DNA of 8,794 nt. Origin: Bacteroidota bacterium (lineage in GTDB: Bacteria; Bacteroidota; Bacteroidia; Chitinophagales; Chitinophagaceae). The stretch lies in contig CANGUS010000060.1 of assembly GCA_947457085.1 (NCBI GenBank), positions 1-8,794 on the forward strand, read 5' to 3'. The position numbers and the translations under genes were made by a program. The notes below the pieces were generated by a model. That model had not been told where the DNA came from, made no database searches, and saw nothing but the letters and a program-made list of their open reading frames with translations. The stretch's first letter is position 1. Each line of letters begins with the position of its first letter. This document shows positions 6,264 through 8,794 of the stretch, piece by piece.

Positions 6264-7502
6264 TTATTCCAACATCCTCATTTCATCCATACTACTACCC
6301 GAAATTCCTTTTATACTTCCTAAGAAATTATTGGCATTGATGATGATGCTGTTGGCAATTTGTTCTTGTTCTGCCAATGTATTATTATAAAATATTCGCT
6401 GTTTATCGATCGATTTCTTCATGTTGCCAAAGCCGATCAAAATTGCTTCCCATTTTTGTTTGAAATCATTTCCATTTAAATAATCATACAACTGAATCAT
6501 TTTATCGCCTTTGTTTTCTTGGCTTTGTTTTGATTCGAATACTGCAATGACTGCTTCTCTGAGCATGGCTGCTACCCCTTCAAACTCGGCATAACTGCAA
6601 ATCCAGATAGATTTTTCTTTGCCAATATTTTTAATATGTTTTGGCAAAACTTGCGAAATCAATACCCCCATATCTGCTTTTTGTTCTCTCACATCTCCTT
6701 GTAATTTTTCGGCCCATTCATTGCTCCAGTTTTTGGTATTTTTACTTTCATAAATGATTTGACCGCAAACAACTCCATTACTGTTTCTGATGGTTTGAAT
6801 GATATCGGCTCCTTTTTTACCTTTAGCTACATCTGTAATTTCATCAAAAGGAAACAAGGAAGTCAGTTTTTCTTTCACCATATTTTCTTGTATTTCGCCT
6901 TGTTGCTCCATACTACCCTGCTCCATTTTACGTTTTTGCTCGTCAATCAATTTGGTTTGCTGAGAAAGTTTTTGCTCGAGTTCTTTTAATTTGAATTCAT
7001 ATTTTTGTTCCGCAGTTTTTTGCAAATCTTCTGTAATCTTATCCCTCAATTGAATTTCTAATTCAAATTTTTGTTTGTCTAACAAATGAACGGTTGCTGC
7101 TTCTTGATCTTTCAACAATTTATTTAATTTCAAAACTTCCAGTTCTTTGTTTTGCAAAGATTTTAGCTTTTCTTCATTTTCAGCTTGTTGTTTGGCATAA
7201 AAATCCATTTTAGCTTTTTGCTCATCTTCCATTTTTTTACGGATTTCTATTTCCATTGTTTGTTGAGCCAGTGCTGTTGCTTTTTCTAAACGCTCTTTAA
7301 ACAAATCATTTTCTTTCTTCTTATTTTCCTCAAACTTTTTTTGTTCAATGGCAAAGGCTTCTTCTTTTAATTTTAACTGAGCTACTAACTCTTTGTTTTG
7401 ATTTTCATATTTCTCCTTAATTGATTTTTCTACATCTTCGGTTAATACCTCTTCTAAGTTAAATTTTGTTTTACAGGTTGGACAAGTAATTGGTGTGCTC
7501 AT
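6264..7502 (-). CDS. DUF2130 protein: CxxC knuckle, long coiled coil and nuclease-like C-terminal domain
   Basis: A 412-residue cytoplasmic protein of the DUF2130 (COG4487) family, function unknown. It opens with half of a zinc-ribbon-like knuckle (C7 and C10 in CPTC; no second CxxC pair is seen). A highly charged Glu/Lys/Gln-rich coiled coil covers about 22-205. The C-terminal half (about 205-325) looks like a restriction-endonuclease fold: Q201-GEIQE with E203/E206, then FDEITDVAKGKKGADI with D233, then IIYESKN with E252 and K254, then VREQKADMGVLIS. That order suits a PD-(D/E)xK nuclease core; this is my inference. The tail (about 335-412) is helical. An in-frame TTG at 7524-7526 would add 8 residues, but it sits inside the TAnnTTTG promoter box, so ATG at 7500-7502 is chosen; MSTPITCPTC is also the normal family N-terminus. 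It is convergent with the CotH-family gene and divergent from the DUF58 gene. Confidence 0.88.
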   Translation of the reverse strand: MSTPITCPTCKTKFNLEEVLTEDVEKSIKEKYENQNKELVAQLKLKEEAFAIEQKKFEENKKKENDLFKERLEKATALAQQTMEIEIRKKMEDEQKAKMDFYAKQQAENEEKLKSLQNKELEVLKLNKLLKDQEAATVHLLDKQKFELEIQLRDKITEDLQKTAEQKYEFKLKELEQKLSQQTKLIDEQKRKMEQGSMEQQGEIQENMVKEKLTSLFPFDEITDVAKGKKGADIIQTIRNSNGVVCGQIIYESKNTKNWSNEWAEKLQGDVREQKADMGVLISQVLPKHIKNIGKEKSIWICSYAEFEGVAAMLREAVIAVFESKQSQENKGDKMIQLYDYLNGNDFKQKWEAILIGFGNMKKSIDKQRIFYNNTLAEQEQIANSIIINANNFLGSIKGISGSSMDEMRMLE

Positions 7503-7523
7503 ATTATATCTGCTTTTATTAAT

Positions 7524-7531
7524 CAAATGTA
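7524..7531 (-). promoter_or_regulatory. -7 promoter box (TAnnTTTG) of the DUF2130 gene
   Basis: On the minus strand this is TACATTTG, an exact -7 match 21 bases before the ATG at 7502, predicting a leader of roughly 18 bases. It decides the start codon, because the longer TTG-initiated reading frame would begin within the box and upstream of the transcription start. No clear -33 TTG is seen. Confidence 0.6.
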
Positions 7532-7603
7532 ACGAGAAGGAGTTTGTATTGTATGAAGAACGATAAATTTTTATTAAAAAATTTTCAGATTATAATTATT
7601 CCA

Positions 7604-7611
7604 TATATTTG
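7604..7611 (+). promoter_or_regulatory. -7 promoter box (TAnnTTTG) of the DUF58 gene
   Basis: TATATTTG, an exact -7 consensus match 13 bases before the ATG at 7625, predicting a leader of about 10 bases. Together with the box at 7524-7531 it gives the 122-base divergent region one promoter per direction. The expected -33 region has a T-rich stretch but no exact TTG. Confidence 0.55.
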
Positions 7612-7624
7612 AGTAATTCAAAAA

Positions 7625-8794
7625 ATGAAATTTTCACGAGCATTTAATTTTGTAAAATACTATTGGCAGTTTATGCCATTCAAAATTAATTTTCTGTTGT
7701 TAATGCTCATGCTCGCCTTGGGGAGTCAATGGTTAAAATCATTAAAAACAGATACAAGTTCCTATATTGGTTTGGTTTTCTTGATGGCAAAAATAGTAAC
7801 TGTTTTTGCCTTGTTTTTAGTGATGATTTCGTTTTGCTCTACCCTATTTTGTTGGATTTATTTTTTAATCAAAAAAGAAGATACATCTCAAGAAGCCATC
7901 AGCATCCAATTAGATAAATCAGCCATTGAAAAAAATGGGATGAAAATCACAACCCAATTGCCATTTTCATTAAAACCTATTTTAGGGTTTGTGAAAATCA
8001 AATTGCTGTATGACCAACATTTATTTACTGAAAAATACATCATCAAATCTCGATTAAAGAAACAATTGATTCCTATACATACAGGATTGAGCAGCATCAA
8101 TGAAATCAATATGCCTGATATTAAAGAATATCATTTTTCAAAAGCCATAGTGTATTTTGAAGATATGTTGCAGTTTTTTTCGTTTGCGGTTCCACAGACT
8201 GTCAATCAAACAATGAGCAATTTGCCTTATAATATTGCTACAATTACCAATGATTTTTCTCCTAAAAAAACTCAAGATGAACAAATAAAAATAGAACAGC
8301 TCCGAAAAGTTGATGGCGAATATTTAAATTATAAAAAATTTGAAGACAGCGATGATGTAAGGCGAATCGTTTGGAAAATATTTGCTAAAAACAAACAATT
8401 GGTTGTTCGGGTACCAGAGATTATGAGTCCTTATGCATCTCATATTTATATGTATGCCAGTTTTTTCAATGAAACTGATTTTAACTTATACCCTCATTTT
8501 CAGCAGGCCATGCTCAATCGTTTTAAGCTTTGTGTGTGGACGATTTATGATGAGATTTCTAAAAAAGATTTTGAATTGAAGTTTATTTCAGATCATATTA
8601 TATCAAGCGAACAAAATTCGGCACAAAAAAATATCACGGTATCAAATTGGCATCATGACAACCCACTCATCGATTACTTTAAACCCAACTATGGAAGTAT
8701 TTTGTGCATACATTCCTGGTCGTCATTTGATGAGATTGAACAGCTTATCACTTCCCTAGAGCATCAAACTACCATTTACTTTATCCAATTGAGT
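7625..8794 (+). CDS. DUF58 membrane protein (partial, open at right edge)
   Basis: An open frame of 390 codons from ATG 7625 to the window edge without a stop, so the C-terminus is missing. Two N-terminal hydrophobic segments (about 22-38 and 56-82) predict a membrane anchor with the rest on one face. The diagnostic DUF58 block is at about 230-263: a GEYLNYKKFEDSDD stretch, then VRRIVWKIFAKNKQLVVRV, equivalent to the family's GDxxRxIdWkasAR...lvvr. The stretch YFEDMLQFFSF (177-187) corresponds to the usual DPFGLF turn but is poorly conserved. Residues 270-390 look like a divergent von Willebrand A-like fold; the usual Asp-rich metal site is not obvious. DUF58 proteins usually work with a MoxR-type AAA+ ATPase and VWA proteins, but the gene immediately upstream here is divergent and encodes a DUF2130 protein. 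A MoxR partner, if any, must lie downstream or elsewhere. Confidence 0.78.
   Translation, partial: MKFSRAFNFVKYYWQFMPFKINFLLLMLMLALGSQWLKSLKTDTSSYIGLVFLMAKIVTVFALFLVMISFCSTLFCWIYFLIKKEDTSQEAISIQLDKSAIEKNGMKITTQLPFSLKPILGFVKIKLLYDQHLFTEKYIIKSRLKKQLIPIHTGLSSINEINMPDIKEYHFSKAIVYFEDMLQFFSFAVPQTVNQTMSNLPYNIATITNDFSPKKTQDEQIKIEQLRKVDGEYLNYKKFEDSDDVRRIVWKIFAKNKQLVVRVPEIMSPYASHIYMYASFFNETDFNLYPHFQQAMLNRFKLCVWTIYDEISKKDFELKFISDHIISSEQNSAQKNITVSNWHHDNPLIDYFKPNYGSILCIHSWSSFDEIEQLITSLEHQTTIYFIQLS

Noticed and set aside
7503..7526. Longer DUF2130 reading frame beginning with TTG at 7524-7526
   Set aside because: The TTG overlaps a TAnnTTTG promoter box and would precede the transcription start; the ATG at 7502 gives the family-typical MSTPITCPTC N-terminus.

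Overview
The window looks like the chromosome of an AT-rich Bacteroidota bacterium, probably in the Chitinophagales/Sphingobacteriia range (the lower rank is an inference). Three things point there. Two neighbouring secreted proteins end in a type IX secretion (T9SS) C-terminal sorting domain. Four genes have a TAnnTTTG sequence, the Bacteroidota -7 promoter box, just upstream of their start codons. The starts lack obvious Shine-Dalgarno sequences.

Layout: 1-157 is the 3' end of queE (queuosine/7-deazaguanine synthesis, + strand). It converges, 4 bases apart, on a two-gene minus-strand unit made of a Crp/Fnr-type regulator (753-1376) followed by a TPMT/HOL-type SAM-dependent methyltransferase (162-746). 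Next comes thrS (1513-3441, minus), complete and apparently monocistronic, with its own hairpin terminator and a promoter box almost touching the start codon. A 264-base divergent intergenic region (3442-3705) carries an unusual long-range inverted repeat that can pair in two mutually exclusive ways. It leads into two plus-strand genes for secreted T9SS cargo: an unrecognised 275-residue protein (3706-4533) and a CotH-family secreted kinase-like protein (4680-6164). Between them lies a very strong hairpin (4611-4655). A bidirectional terminator (6229-6260) serves the CotH gene and the convergent gene for a DUF2130 coiled-coil protein with a nuclease-like C-terminal domain (6264-7502, minus). 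The last gene, divergent from it, is a membrane-anchored DUF58 protein open at the right edge (7625-8794, +).

Functionally this is a mix of housekeeping (queE, thrS) and accessory genes. The clearest units are regulator plus methyltransferase, and the T9SS pair, which may act together at the cell surface. No insertion sequence, phage gene, CRISPR array, tRNA or rRNA was seen, and no gene-free stretch exceeds 300 bases. The points most worth a second look are the switch-like leader at 3575-3673, the hairpin at 4611-4655, the T9SS-exported CotH kinase with its neighbour, and the nuclease-like signature in the DUF2130 protein.
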